The position numbers were made by a program, and so were the translations under genes. A model generated the notes under the pieces. That model did no database searches and was not told the origin of the DNA. It was given only the letters and a program-made list of their open reading frames with translations. Below, piece by piece: positions 38,253 to 47,223 of a stretch of DNA of 64,000 bases (position 1 is the stretch's first letter; the number at the start of each line of letters is the position of its first letter). The DNA comes from Candidatus Avoscillospira avicola (GTDB lineage Bacteria; Bacillota; Clostridia; Oscillospirales; Oscillospiraceae), in assembly GCA_018712245.1 (NCBI GenBank), contig DVHE01000022.1, forward strand, positions 1 through 64,000, read 5' to 3'.

Positions 38253-38326
38253 GCGGATATGGTGTAATGGCAGCACAGCAGCTTCCCAAGCTGCGGGCGC
38301 GGGTTCGATCCCCGTTATCCGCTCCA
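38253..38326 (+). tRNA. tRNA-Gly(CCC)
   Basis: Acceptor GCGGATA/TATCCGC + TCCA; anticodon arm GCAGC-TTCCCAA-GCTGC; T loop TTCGATC. Confidence 0.9.
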
Positions 38327-38427
38327 CCGCCGGTTGGGCATGGCCGGCGGCCCTTTCCAAACGCCCCAGCCGCGCCGGAGTGACGGGGTGTGCGCCGAAA
38401 GGCGTGGACCGGTGCGGACTAGCATAT

Positions 38428-38502
38428 GCGCGTGTGGTGTAGGCGGAAACACGGCGGCCTTCCAAGCCGCCTTCGCGGGTTCGAGGCCCGTCACGCGCTC
38501 CA
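38428..38502 (+). tRNA. tRNA-Gly(TCC)
   Basis: Acceptor GCGCGTG/CACGCGC + TCCA; anticodon loop CTTCCAA; T loop TTCGAGG. Confidence 0.88.
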
Positions 38503-38656
38503 CCGCCGGCGTGGACAGGCCGGCGGGTCCTCCCTTACTTGCATGAACGTCCCGGGGAACGAGGCGATGGGACGTGCGCTGCGGACACAGTGTGGATCGT
38601 TCCCACCCCGGCCCCTGCGGGGGCCGGGAGATAGATCGTGCATACAACCCAGAGGA

Positions 38657-38742
38657 ACAACCCCTCAGTCAGCCTTCGGCTGACAGCTCCCCTTTCACAG
38701 GGGAGCCAGGCGGGCGGCTGATAGCCGCCCCTACGAGGTGCG
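38657..38742. repeat. Modular palindromic repeats
   Basis: ACAACCCCTCAGTCAGCCTTCGGCTGACAGCTCCCCTTTCACAGGGGAGCC followed by GGGCGGCTGATAGCCGCCCCTACGAGGTGC. Confidence 0.85.
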
Positions 38743-38843
38743 AGGCATTTATGTGGGCGCATAAGGTGCGGTGGGAGGCAGAACAGAAATATTGAGAATA
38801 ACGCAGTCCTGGTGGGCTGCGATTTTTTGAAAGGAGCTTTGCT

Positions 38844-39149
38844 ATGACGGATGTGGAACGGATCACCATGGAGAACCAGGAGCGGGTGCGCTTTGCGCGG
38901 GAGATCGATTGGAACAACCGGCGGGAATATCTGCTGGAGGTGAAGCGGCAGAAGGAGATGCGGAGGCGGCGCGTCGAGCAGAGATTTCGGCGAGGCATGG
39001 AGATCGCGGCATGGGCGTTTGTGGGAGCCGGTGCTGCCATGGCTGGGGTTGCAGTACACGCCGAGGCCTGGGGGCTGATGACGGCGGCAGGCGTGTGGTT
39101 TGCGCTGGCGGCCATCGCGGCCATGTTTACCGGGAAGGGTACGGACTGA
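38844..39149 (+). CDS. Small membrane protein
   Basis: MTDVERITMENQERVRFAREIDWNNRREYLLEVKRQKE; two C-terminal TM segments. Confidence 0.6.
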   Translation: MTDVERITMENQERVRFAREIDWNNRREYLLEVKRQKEMRRRRVEQRFRRGMEIAAWAFVGAGAAMAGVAVHAEAWGLMTAAGVWFALAAIAAMFTGKGTD

Positions 39150-39269
39150 TGGGCAGCGCGGCGCGGCTGGTGCGCGGGGATCAGCAAAAGCAGATTGTAA
39201 AGCGCATCGAAGGGATGGCCGGGATTGCTGGGCGTGGAGGCAGATATTCAGTATGGGAGGGAAACACAG

Positions 39270-39448
39270 TGAGCAGGCAGAAAAATATGCGTAGGATTTC
39301 GGTTTTAGTAACGGCGCAGACGGCGCACAACCTGGGGAGGCTGGCGGCCATGGACGGCGGGAATGAGGGCCGCGTGATCGACAAACTTGTCCGGGACAGG
39401 ATGGTGATGCTCAAAGAGGCGGAGCGGATGGTGCGGCGGCATGAGTAA
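39270..39448 (+). CDS. Ribbon-helix-helix-like small protein (GTG start)
   Basis: RRISVLVTAQTAHNLGRLAAMDGGNEGRVIDKLVRDRMVMLKEAERM; RBS gggaggg. Confidence 0.5.
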
Positions 39449-39725
39449 TGGGAATTGGAAACTGCTGTACAACGACAAACGGCGATGCAGGATTTTTGCC
39501 TGCAAAAAGGAGAGGGGCGGTTTATGCTGCGCGGACTGCGCACGGGAAGACTGCAACAAGCGGTGTTTGAATTCGCCGGATCGGTGCGGGCAGGTAATCC
39601 GGCGGCAGCCGAAGGAAAAGGACGCGGAACAGCAGACGAAGACCGCTGCGGCACGGGAACATTTTTACAGTGAAAAAGACGATGCCTGGGAGACCAGGGC
39701 GTACACGAGAAAAAGGAGAATCTGA
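39441..39725 (+). CDS. Cys-rich small phage protein
   Basis: WKLLYNDKRRCRIFACKKERGGLCCADCAREDCNKRCLNSPDRCG. Confidence 0.6.
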   Translation: MSNGNWKLLYNDKRRCRIFACKKERGGLCCADCAREDCNKRCLNSPDRCGQVIRRQPKEKDAEQQTKTAAAREHFYSEKDDAWETRAYTRKRRI

Positions 39726-39727
39726 AA

Positions 39728-39985
39728 ATGTCATACCTAAAAGAAAAACACGGGATCATTCTTCTGGGAAAGACCCCTGAGGGGACGTGTCCAATGTGTG
39801 CTGTGGCACACGATAAAGAAATGCCTCACAATCGGGACAGTTTAGTGTATCAATATAAGTTTTATGACGAAAATGGGAGATGGCCTACATGGCGGGATGC
39901 CATGGCCCATTGTCCGGAAAATATTAAGGCATATTGGACACAAGCACTTGAAGCGCGCGGCGTCAACGTAGATGGAGGAAGTTGA
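39728..39985 (+). CDS. Phage hypothetical protein
   Basis: MSYLKEKHGIILLGKTPEGTCPMCAVAHDKEMPHNRDSLVYQYKFYDENGRWPTWRDAMAHC. Confidence 0.6.
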   Translation: MSYLKEKHGIILLGKTPEGTCPMCAVAHDKEMPHNRDSLVYQYKFYDENGRWPTWRDAMAHCPENIKAYWTQALEARGVNVDGGS

Positions 39986-39987
39986 GC

Positions 39988-40308
39988 ATGGACGAGCTGA
40001 CCATGGAACAGTGGGAAATGGGCATCTATGAGGATGCCGTGGAGACCTGGGGCCGGGAAGCCCAGCTGATGAAAGCCGCCGAGGAGCTGAGCGAACTGGC
40101 GGCGGCGATCAACCGCCTCCTGTGCTGCGAAAAGTCTGGGTACCGGAGCCGGGAAGAGGTCATGGCGGAGCTGCAGGGAGAGTGGGCCGACGCTGAGATC
40201 ATGCTCAACCAGCTCCATGTGATGCTGGATATGGACGACGAGGTCTATATCGGCAAGCTGGAGGCGCTGGAGGAGAAGATCCGGAAGGCGCGGGAGAATG
40301 CGGGATGA
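39988..40308 (+). CDS. MazG-like nucleotide pyrophosphohydrolase-type phage protein
   Basis: LMKAAEELSELAAAINRLL..EVMAELQGEWADAEIMLNQL. Confidence 0.6.
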   Translation: MDELTMEQWEMGIYEDAVETWGREAQLMKAAEELSELAAAINRLLCCEKSGYRSREEVMAELQGEWADAEIMLNQLHVMLDMDDEVYIGKLEALEEKIRKARENAG

Positions 40309-41126
40309 AAGCCGTGTTCCGATATCCAGGAAGCAAATGGTCCATAGCAGAGTGGATCATCAGCCATTTCCCGGAAGGGTACGAGAAAATGGTGTATCTG
40401 GAGCCGTTTCTTGGGAGCGGGGCTGTGTTCTTCAACAAACAGCCCGGGGCAGTGGAGACGATCAACGATCTTGACGGAGATGTGGTAAATCTATTCCGCG
40501 TTTTACGGGAGCGCCCGGAAGAGCTGAAACGGGAATTAGAATTGACTCCATACAGCCGGGAGGAATATGACAGCGCTTTTGAGCCTTGCGATGATGAACT
40601 AGAACGGGCAAGACGGTTTATGGTTCGCACGACGCAGGCAATTGGAGCCAAGATGAACGGGAAATGCGGCTGGAGAAACCACAAACAGATGAAAATCGGT
40701 GGAACTGCCTGCAAGTGGGCTGGGATTACGGACGTGATTGACGAGGCAGCCAAACGGCTGCGAGGGAATACATCGAACTTGGTTCAAATTGAGCGGATGG
40801 ACGCGCTTCGGCTCATAGAGCGATACAACAATCGGGATGTGCTGATGTATGTCGATCCGCCATATGTGAGATCGACCAGGAAATCCGGTAGGCTTTACCG
40901 GAATGAGATGGACGATGCCCAGCAGGAAGAACTTCTTCGGATATTGTCAGAGACAAAGGCAAAGGTTGTATTGTCCGGCTATGACAATGCACTTTACAAT
41001 GATGCGCTCAGCGGGTGGCGAAAGGATCAGACGATGTCACAGACTACGTCAACAGTTATGGCTGTAGAGACGATATGGATGAACTACGAGCCGCCGGCGG
41101 AGCAGATGGAGGTGGACTTCGGATGA
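40305..41126 (+). CDS. DNA adenine methyltransferase (Dam family)
   Basis: FRYPGSKWSIAEWI; LEPFLGSGAVFFNK; VLMYVDPPYVRSTR. Confidence 0.92.
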   Translation: MKAVFRYPGSKWSIAEWIISHFPEGYEKMVYLEPFLGSGAVFFNKQPGAVETINDLDGDVVNLFRVLRERPEELKRELELTPYSREEYDSAFEPCDDELERARRFMVRTTQAIGAKMNGKCGWRNHKQMKIGGTACKWAGITDVIDEAAKRLRGNTSNLVQIERMDALRLIERYNNRDVLMYVDPPYVRSTRKSGRLYRNEMDDAQQEELLRILSETKAKVVLSGYDNALYNDALSGWRKDQTMSQTTSTVMAVETIWMNYEPPAEQMEVDFG

Positions 41127-41195
41127 AGTTTTCCAATGTGGCCGCTGTGGCGGCGCAGTATCGGAGAAAAGCGGAGCGGGATGGAGGGAAACGGC

Positions 41196-42410
41196 GTGGC
41201 GCTGACGCATTTAAGCCTGTTCACCGGGATCGGCGGCCTGGACCTGGCGGCGGAAATGGCCGGGTTTCGGACCGTGGGGCAGTGCGAGTGGGCAGACTAT
41301 CCGACAAAGGTGCTGGAAAAGCACTGGCCGGCGGTGCCGCGGTGGCGGGACATCCGGACGCTGACGTCGGAGAGTTTCTATGAGCGGACTGGGTTACGAA
41401 CAGTTGACGTTGTTTCCGGCGGATTCCCGTGCCAGCCATTTAGTCTTGCCGGGAAGCGAAGAGGCAAGGACGATGACCGCTACCTCTGGCCGGAAATGCT
41501 TAGAGTTATACAGGAAATCCGGCCCGCTTGGGTCATTGGTGAGAATGTTGGTGGGTTCGTCTCAATGGGTCTCGACCAGGCGCTATCTGACCTGGAGGCC
41601 GCAGGCTACGAAGCGGGGGCGATTGTATTTCCGGCTTGTGCCGTTGACGCCGCCCACAGACGTGATCGATGCGCGATTATGGCCCACCGTAACTGCGACG
41701 ATTGCGGACCACGGGGGACCAAATCAGAGAGACAGCAGTGGGCGGCCTGGCTTGGAAATGGCTGCGAGAATGTGGCCGACTCCAAGAGCGAACGATGCGG
41801 AAAAACGAGGGAACATATCCAAAGATCCGAGGAATGGGCTTCCGGGCGTTGTGCTTTGGCCGACACCGAGCGCATCAGATGCCGGGAGAACGAAAATAAA
41901 CCCGCATATGACCAAGAATGGAACGGTCCAGCATATCGGGAAAACGGGCGGGCAGAGCTATGCGAGACTGGACCAGGTTGTGGCGATGTTTCCAACGCCG
42001 AGGGCGAGCGATGGAAAGGACACGATTACGATCCCGCCGAGCAGAGTGAGCGAACCGGGAAAGGACTCGCTTTCAACCAGAATTGCAAGAGATTTGCTTC
42101 CGACGCCGAAAGCGAACTGCGGGACGGGACCGAGCAACTGCGAGACAAGGCAGGGGTCGCCGGATTTGCAGACGGTCTGCAGCGGGACGCTGAACCCGGA
42201 TTGGGTGGAGTGGCTGATGGCGTTCCCGCCTGGATGGACCGATATTGGATAGACGAGCCGGATATTCCGAGGATCACGGCGAAAAAGGACCACTGGGCGG
42301 ATCGGCTGCGGGCGCTGGGGAACGCGGTGTACTGGCGGCAGTTTTACCCGATATTCCGGGGGATCATGGAGATAGAAATGATGGGGGATTTGAACAATGC
42401 GGTACAGTGA
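41196..42410 (+). CDS. DNA cytosine-5 methyltransferase
   Basis: [94 protein letters not shown]. Confidence 0.92.
   Translation: MALTHLSLFTGIGGLDLAAEMAGFRTVGQCEWADYPTKVLEKHWPAVPRWRDIRTLTSESFYERTGLRTVDVVSGGFPCQPFSLAGKRRGKDDDRYLWPEMLRVIQEIRPAWVIGENVGGFVSMGLDQALSDLEAAGYEAGAIVFPACAVDAAHRRDRCAIMAHRNCDDCGPRGTKSERQQWAAWLGNGCENVADSKSERCGKTREHIQRSEEWASGRCALADTERIRCRENENKPAYDQEWNGPAYRENGRAELCETGPGCGDVSNAEGERWKGHDYDPAEQSERTGKGLAFNQNCKRFASDAESELRDGTEQLRDKAGVAGFADGLQRDAEPGLGGVADGVPAWMDRYWIDEPDIPRITAKKDHWADRLRALGNAVYWRQFYPIFRGIMEIEMMGDLNNAVQ
41380..42252 (+). CDS. Overlapping +1-frame ORF nested within the cytosine methyltransferase
   Basis: 290 uninterrupted codons, [16 protein letters not shown] start, WPTP[RS]A[NS]DA repeats, C-terminal [20 protein letters not shown]. 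Confidence 0.6.
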   Translation: MSGLGYEQLTLFPADSRASHLVLPGSEEARTMTATSGRKCLELYRKSGPLGSLVRMLVGSSQWVSTRRYLTWRPQATKRGRLYFRLVPLTPPTDVIDARLWPTVTATIADHGGPNQRDSSGRPGLEMAARMWPTPRANDAEKRGNISKDPRNGLPGVVLWPTPSASDAGRTKINPHMTKNGTVQHIGKTGGQSYARLDQVVAMFPTPRASDGKDTITIPPSRVSEPGKDSLSTRIARDLLPTPKANCGTGPSNCETRQGSPDLQTVCSGTLNPDWVEWLMAFPPGWTDIG

Positions 42411-42789
42411 ACAGACATACAAAAAAGCGCTCGTCGAGCTGGCCAGACTCAGAGAAACGCTGGGGGAGCATGAGCGCGCCGCAGTAGATTTTGTAGCTGA
42501 GGCAATCGCGGAAAAGGCCGACCGGGAATACAACACCAAGCTGGGCGATTGGGTGAGCGTGGAAACACCTCCGACAACGCAGGGGTGGTATCACGTCGCA
42601 ATTTTAGACCTGAAAACTGGAAAATATACGGTGGAACAAGACCTTTACTCCATCGAACTGGCAAAAACGTACGGTCATGAACCGGGTTTCTGCAAAGCGA
42701 ACAGATGGGAGGAACGGGAGCGAATTGATTATTGGTGCAGATTTCCAGACCCGCCATACCGCCGACCGCCGGAGGGAGAAAATGCCTGA
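42397..42789 (+). CDS. DUF551-like phage hypothetical protein
   Basis: [44 protein letters not shown]. Confidence 0.55.
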   Translation: MRYSEQTYKKALVELARLRETLGEHERAAVDFVAEAIAEKADREYNTKLGDWVSVETPPTTQGWYHVAILDLKTGKYTVEQDLYSIELAKTYGHEPGFCKANRWEERERIDYWCRFPDPPYRRPPEGENA

Positions 42790-43573
42790 ACACATCCTAT
42801 CTCTCAGCTACGGGAAAGACAGTCTGGCCTGCCTGGGCGCCATCGAGGAGCTGGGGTGGCCGCTGGACAGGATCGTTCATGCGGAGGTATGGGCAACGGA
42901 CAAAATCCCGGCAGACCTTCCGCCGATGGTGGAGTTTAAGAAGAAGGCGGACAAGATCATCAAAGAGCGGTGGGGGATTGAGGTTGAACACGTCAGGAGC
43001 CGTAGGACATATCAGGACTGCTTTTACATGATATGCGGGAAATCTGGGAGGCAAGCAAAAAGCAAGTGCGCAGGGAGTATTTACGGATGGCCGTTTCAAC
43101 GTGGGCCGTGGTGCAATTCACGGCTGAAGCAGCACGTGTTAGAAAAACTGCCAAAAGATGCAATGCAATATGTGGGAATAGCAGCAGATGAGCCTGGGCG
43201 GTTCCATGTATTGAGAGGGAATAAAACTTCCCCGCTTGTAGAGGCAGGATGGACTGAGCGTGATTGCTGGGAGTGGGATGAGAAGAACGGGCTGCTTTCT
43301 CCTACGTATACCACCGCGACCCGCGGCGGGTGCTGGTTCTGCCATAACCAGGGCGTGGGGCAGCTTCGGCTCCTGCGAAAGCACTACCCGGATTTGTGGG
43401 CGCTGATGCTCAAATGGGACAATGACAGCCAGGTCACATTCAAGGCGGACGGCCACACGGTCCACGACTTTGACCGGCGGTTCCAGTTGGAGGACGATGG
43501 GCTGATATCGCCGGATGACAGCGTATTCCGGTGGGAGATGCTGGACGCGGAACTGAATTACAGGTGGTTTTGA
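42782..43573 (+). CDS. PAPS reductase / ATP-pyrophosphatase-like phage protein
   Basis: ILSLSYGKDSLACLGAIEELGWPLDRIVHAEVWATD (SxGKDS P-loop); CWFCHNQG. Confidence 0.85.
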   Translation: MPEHILSLSYGKDSLACLGAIEELGWPLDRIVHAEVWATDKIPADLPPMVEFKKKADKIIKERWGIEVEHVRSRRTYQDCFYMICGKSGRQAKSKCAGSIYGWPFQRGPWCNSRLKQHVLEKLPKDAMQYVGIAADEPGRFHVLRGNKTSPLVEAGWTERDCWEWDEKNGLLSPTYTTATRGGCWFCHNQGVGQLRLLRKHYPDLWALMLKWDNDSQVTFKADGHTVHDFDRRFQLEDDGLISPDDSVFRWEMLDAELNYRWF

Positions 43574-43602
43574 CACTTAAAAACACGACAGGAGGATATG
43601 AG

Positions 43603-43794
43603 ATGAAACCAATGACACTTGGAAGAGCGATTGCAGTTTGCAAGAGCATCAATTCGCCGGACCCTTTTGCAGACGTGGAGGAGAAGCGGGAGGCGATCCG
43701 CACGATCCTGGGTGCGGCCACGCTGAACTCCATGACAAAGCATGACCTTCTGCGGGTGATGCGCTGGATGTGGGAGCAGAGGTTTGCAAAATGA
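43603..43794 (+). CDS. Small phage hypothetical protein
   Basis: MKPMTLGRAIAVCKSINSPDPFADVEEKREAIRTILGAATLN. Confidence 0.6.
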   Translation: MKPMTLGRAIAVCKSINSPDPFADVEEKREAIRTILGAATLNSMTKHDLLRVMRWMWEQRFAK

Positions 43795-44366
43795 GCAAGG
43801 GAGGTATTTCGGTGAAGGTGTATATTGCCGGGGAAATTACTGGAGACAGGAATTATCGGGAGAAATTCTCTTGTGCGCAAGAGGATTTAGAGGGGCAGGG
43901 ATTTACTGTTCTAAACCCGGCAAAACTGCCGGAGGGCTTGCTGTCTGAAGACTATATGCGGATTTGCATGGCGATGATGGACAGCGCTGACATTGTGGCA
44001 TTTCTTCCGGATTACGAGCAAAGCCGTGGCGCTCAGATTGAATGGGCATGGTGTCAGTATGTGGGCAAGCAGACCATGTACCTGGAGAGCATGAGTTTTT
44101 ATCGTGCATATCCGAAGGGGGACGATCATAAGACCGCCCACATCGACCGGGAGGCGTTGAAGCCGTGCAGCAGGTGCAGACCCCAGGAAAACTCGCTCGA
44201 CCGTTTTTCGGGCCATGAGTTTTTAATTGATGACGCTGAAATTTATTTTTACGACAGCGAAGATGGATGGGAGGGCGAAGAAATCAGGTTTTGCCCGTGG
44301 TGTGGCCGGCCGTTGACTGAGGAAGCATGGGCGGAACTGGAGAAGCGGGTGAGGGGGTGTAATTGA
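43791..44366 (+). CDS. DUF4406/nucleoside deoxyribosyltransferase-like protein
   Basis: KVYIAGEITGDRNYREKFSCAQEDLEGQGFTVLNPAKLPEG..ADIVAFLPDYEQSRGAQIEWAWCQYVG. Confidence 0.8.
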   Translation: MSKGGISVKVYIAGEITGDRNYREKFSCAQEDLEGQGFTVLNPAKLPEGLLSEDYMRICMAMMDSADIVAFLPDYEQSRGAQIEWAWCQYVGKQTMYLESMSFYRAYPKGDDHKTAHIDREALKPCSRCRPQENSLDRFSGHEFLIDDAEIYFYDSEDGWEGEEIRFCPWCGRPLTEEAWAELEKRVRGCN

Positions 44367-44666
44367 GTGGCAACAAATTGGTGCATTCAAAAAGGTGTGA
44401 TATGTGACAGAGTAGCCGCTTCTGGATATTGTGCGCAGTCCGCTTGCACAAAAGTTTTTCAAACTGGAACAGCCAGGCAGACCAACGCCGACCGCATCCG
44501 CGCCATGAGCGACGAGGAGCTGGCAGACCAACTTGTAATCAGAATTGATGGGTTGGAAGAGTGCAGACTGTATCTATCGGCGCCGACTGGGAAACTGTTT
44601 ATTCCACGGAAAGAGGCTGTGCGAGTGACGCTTGAATGGTTGAGGAAGCCGGCGGAGGAGGACTGA
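44367..44666 (+). CDS. Phage hypothetical protein
   Basis: GTG start; NADRIRAMSDEELADQLVIRIDGLEECRLYLSAPTGKLF. Confidence 0.55.
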   Translation: MATNWCIQKGVICDRVAASGYCAQSACTKVFQTGTARQTNADRIRAMSDEELADQLVIRIDGLEECRLYLSAPTGKLFIPRKEAVRVTLEWLRKPAEED

Positions 44667-44667
44667 C

Positions 44668-45498
44668 ATGGACTATAAGGAACTGGCCGAAAAGGCAAGA
44701 GAGATAGACGCAAAGGCAACCCCTGGACCTTGGATGTGGGATTTGCGCGAGTGCAACCATCAATGTCTTCTGACCACCACGCACAGCGGAAAATACTATG
44801 TCATGGGGTTTCAAAGGTGGGGGCTTCAAGATGCGCTGCCATCTTTCCAGGTATATGATCGATATGAAGGACAGATGAAAGACCGCGGAAGCCATGGAAT
44901 GGTCCGGGCTGATAAACTTTCAAAGTCATATCCAGGGCAAGAACACCACTACGGATTTGATAACTTTATCGACCACCCGGACGCAAGGTATATTGCAGAG
45001 TCAAGAGAATTGTTCCATCAGATGGCAACCGCAATCACTGAACTGCTTGCCAGAGCAGAGGCGGCGGAGGCCGCACAGGAGACCTTGCAGCGCGCTATGG
45101 CTGAGTATAAGGAGCGGGCTGAAAAGGCGGAGCAACGCGCCAAGAAGCTGGACGAGGCAATGGAATGGGCTAAGTACGCGTCGGGCACTTGGGAAAGAGC
45201 GTACTATAATGCGATGGCGCGGGCGGGAAAGGCGGAGCGAGAAGCAGAAGAAGAAAGACAGGAAGCAACTTTATGCAGAAATGGGTGGAAAAAGGCGGAG
45301 AAAGAGCTGGCGGCGGCGGTAAGTGACTTGGAAACCGTTATGGCATATGGAACGGGGAACTTGGACACCTGCATCTTCTGCAAGAACGCACAGTGCTATG
45401 CAAGGGGCGGGACAAAACCATGCCTGCCGAAGTGGCGCGGGACAACCCCTCAGTCACGGCGAAGCCGTGACAGCTCCCCTTACACAGGGGAGCCATGA
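44668..45498 (+). CDS. Ead/Ea22-like phage protein with a repeat-derived C-terminal tail
   Basis: KATPGPWMWDLRE..DHPDARYIAESRELFHQMATAITELL; last ~20 residues encoded by the palindromic repeat. Confidence 0.7.
   Translation: MDYKELAEKAREIDAKATPGPWMWDLRECNHQCLLTTTHSGKYYVMGFQRWGLQDALPSFQVYDRYEGQMKDRGSHGMVRADKLSKSYPGQEHHYGFDNFIDHPDARYIAESRELFHQMATAITELLARAEAAEAAQETLQRAMAEYKERAEKAEQRAKKLDEAMEWAKYASGTWERAYYNAMARAGKAEREAEEERQEATLCRNGWKKAEKELAAAVSDLETVMAYGTGNLDTCIFCKNAQCYARGGTKPCLPKWRGTTPQSRRSRDSSPYTGEP
45441..45494. repeat. Modular palindromic repeat within the CDS 3' end
   Basis: GACAACCCCTCAGTCACGGCGAAGCCGTGACAGCTCCCCTTACACAGGGGAGCC. Confidence 0.85.
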
Positions 45499-45518
45499 AG
45501 TGAAGGAGTGAAACAAAT

Positions 45519-45749
45519 ATGTTTGAAAACAAAGACCTATGTGCCTGGATGGAAGATGCGGTGCGGCACATCATGGAGCATGAAACGGACGGGATTGCGA
45601 TCGTGGCGCAGAGCAGGGATGGGGAACTGTTTACGGCGCATTTCAACGTCGGATGCTGCCGGAAGATGGAGTTTGCCTCGCACATCCAGATCGACGCGGT
45701 ACATGATGTATTGGAGGCCAATGGGTACGTCAAGGAGGACGATGATTGA
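45519..45749 (+). CDS. Phage hypothetical protein
   Basis: MFENKDLCAWMEDAVRHIMEHETDGIAIVAQSRDGELFTAHFNVGC. Confidence 0.6.
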   Translation: MFENKDLCAWMEDAVRHIMEHETDGIAIVAQSRDGELFTAHFNVGCCRKMEFASHIQIDAVHDVLEANGYVKEDDD

Positions 45750-45997
45750 GCTGCGCGGGGTGCGAGTGCGCGGTGGAGGAGGCTTGGCCCAGAGGGACGG
45801 CGGCGCTGCGGTGCGCTTTCCGGGGGCTGGGCGAGGAACTGCGCGGGTCGATCACGCCGGAGGAGGCCAGGGCGCCGCAAACGCAGGCAGGGCGGGTGGT
45901 GCTGGTGTATCCAGTGGGGCGGCGCCGGTGCTTTGACGGGGCAGAGCCGCCGGTGTGGTGCCCGAAAATGGTGATAAATGTAAGAGACAAAGCGTAA
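45746..45997 (+). CDS. Phage hypothetical protein
   Basis: ATGA overlap with upstream ORF; 83 aa. Confidence 0.45.
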   Translation: MSCAGCECAVEEAWPRGTAALRCAFRGLGEELRGSITPEEARAPQTQAGRVVLVYPVGRRRCFDGAEPPVWCPKMVINVRDKA

Positions 45998-46345
45998 CGG
46001 GCCGATGTGGGCATCGGCCCCTACAAATGGAATGGAACGATGGAGAGGATCGACAGGAGCGCCGCGGGCGCGGCGTTGCTGTAGGCACTCTGCGGACAAC
46101 CCCTCAGTCACGGCAAAGCCGTGACAGCTCCCCTTACACAGGGGAGCCTTGCGGGAGGCGGATCGCCGCCCCTACGAAGGGCCGGGAAAACAGACGCGCG
46201 ATGCGCGCCCCTACGGGGTGCGGTGGGGCCGGCGGTGTTGCTGCCGATGCGGGGAAAACAACCCATCAGTCACGGCAAGGCCGTGACAGCTCCCCTTGCA
46301 CAGGGGAGCCTTGCGGGAGGCGGATCGCCGCCTTGCGGGGTGCGG
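45998..46345. repeat. Cluster of modular palindromic repeats
   Basis: GGGCCGATGTGGGCATCGGCCCCTAC; two ACAACCC(C/A)TCAGTCACGGC copies; GGAGGCGGATCGCCGCCCCTACG; GACGCGCGATGCGCGCCCCTACGGGGTGCG. Confidence 0.85.
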
Positions 46346-46449
46346 CAGATACATTATATATAGAACGCGCGCGCGTTTCTGGCGGGAGTTCTTTTAGGCC
46401 TAGAGTTACGACCATTTTTCAAAAGAGGGGAGAGAGCGAGGTGAGAGTC

Positions 46450-47223
46450 ATGGAGCGGATGTACATAAGCCGGAACGGCGTGGTGGAAAAAACGCGATTT
46501 GTCGTGCCCGAGGGTACGAGGGAACGCAAATGGCGGAAGGTCAAGGGCCGAGATCGGAACAGACGGAAGGAAAACGACAGGAATGCGGTGCGGCAGCTGG
46601 CCAGGTTCCTAAACTGCAACGCGGACAGCACCGGGTTTCTGGTGACGCTGAATTTTTCGGACCAGGCGATGGAGAAGATTTTTGCCGGCATGGATGAGAA
46701 CCAGGCGCTGGAGGAATGCCAGCGGCAGGGCAGTTTATTTTTCCGGCGGCTGAAGCGGCGGCAGTCTGGCCGTCAGCTCTGCTATGCGTTCGTGGCGTCG
46801 GACATGGATGGGAAGACCGGAGAGCTGGTGCGGCGGCACGTTCACGCTGTGATTATGGGCGCGGACGCCGAGGCGATCCGGCAGAGCTGGAAGCTGGGAG
46901 ACTGCACAGACATTCGGCATCTCTGGAGCAAGGTGGATTTTACGGGCCTGGCGGCGTATCTCATCGAGCAGGTGCGGGAGGTGCCGGGCATGATGCGGTT
47001 TATCCCGAGCCGTGGGGCAAACAAGCCGGAAATTCGGGAGCGGGTTGTGGAGGGCTGCGTGGATGACGAAATCAAAGTGCAGCCGGGAGCCAGGGTGCTG
47101 GACCGGTCATCGTACACGGCTGGCAGCGTGGTGCAGTATGTGCGGTATTTGAGACGTCCGCCCAAGAAGAAGCGGGGCGGACACAAGGAAGGAGCAAAAG
47201 ACGATGAAAAATTCACAACGTAA
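46450..47223 (+). CDS. HUH-type replication initiator-like protein
   Basis: HxH motif RRHVHAVIMG and downstream LAAYLIEQV tyrosine motif. Confidence 0.65.
   Translation: MERMYISRNGVVEKTRFVVPEGTRERKWRKVKGRDRNRRKENDRNAVRQLARFLNCNADSTGFLVTLNFSDQAMEKIFAGMDENQALEECQRQGSLFFRRLKRRQSGRQLCYAFVASDMDGKTGELVRRHVHAVIMGADAEAIRQSWKLGDCTDIRHLWSKVDFTGLAAYLIEQVREVPGMMRFIPSRGANKPEIRERVVEGCVDDEIKVQPGARVLDRSSYTAGSVVQYVRYLRRPPKKKRGGHKEGAKDDEKFTT

Noticed and set aside
38122-38442. 106-aa ORF across the tRNA-Gly(CCC) gene
   Set aside because: Contains the tRNA and repeat sequence in frame; better explained as non-coding.
46096-46345. Possible CRISPR array
   Set aside because: Repeats differ in family, length and spacing and recur singly elsewhere; no cas genes in the window.
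45955-46450. 5' extension of the Rep ORF (MVPENGDKCKRQ...)
   Set aside because: Encoded by palindromic repeats; ATG 46450 after gagagcgaggtgagagtc is the more credible start.
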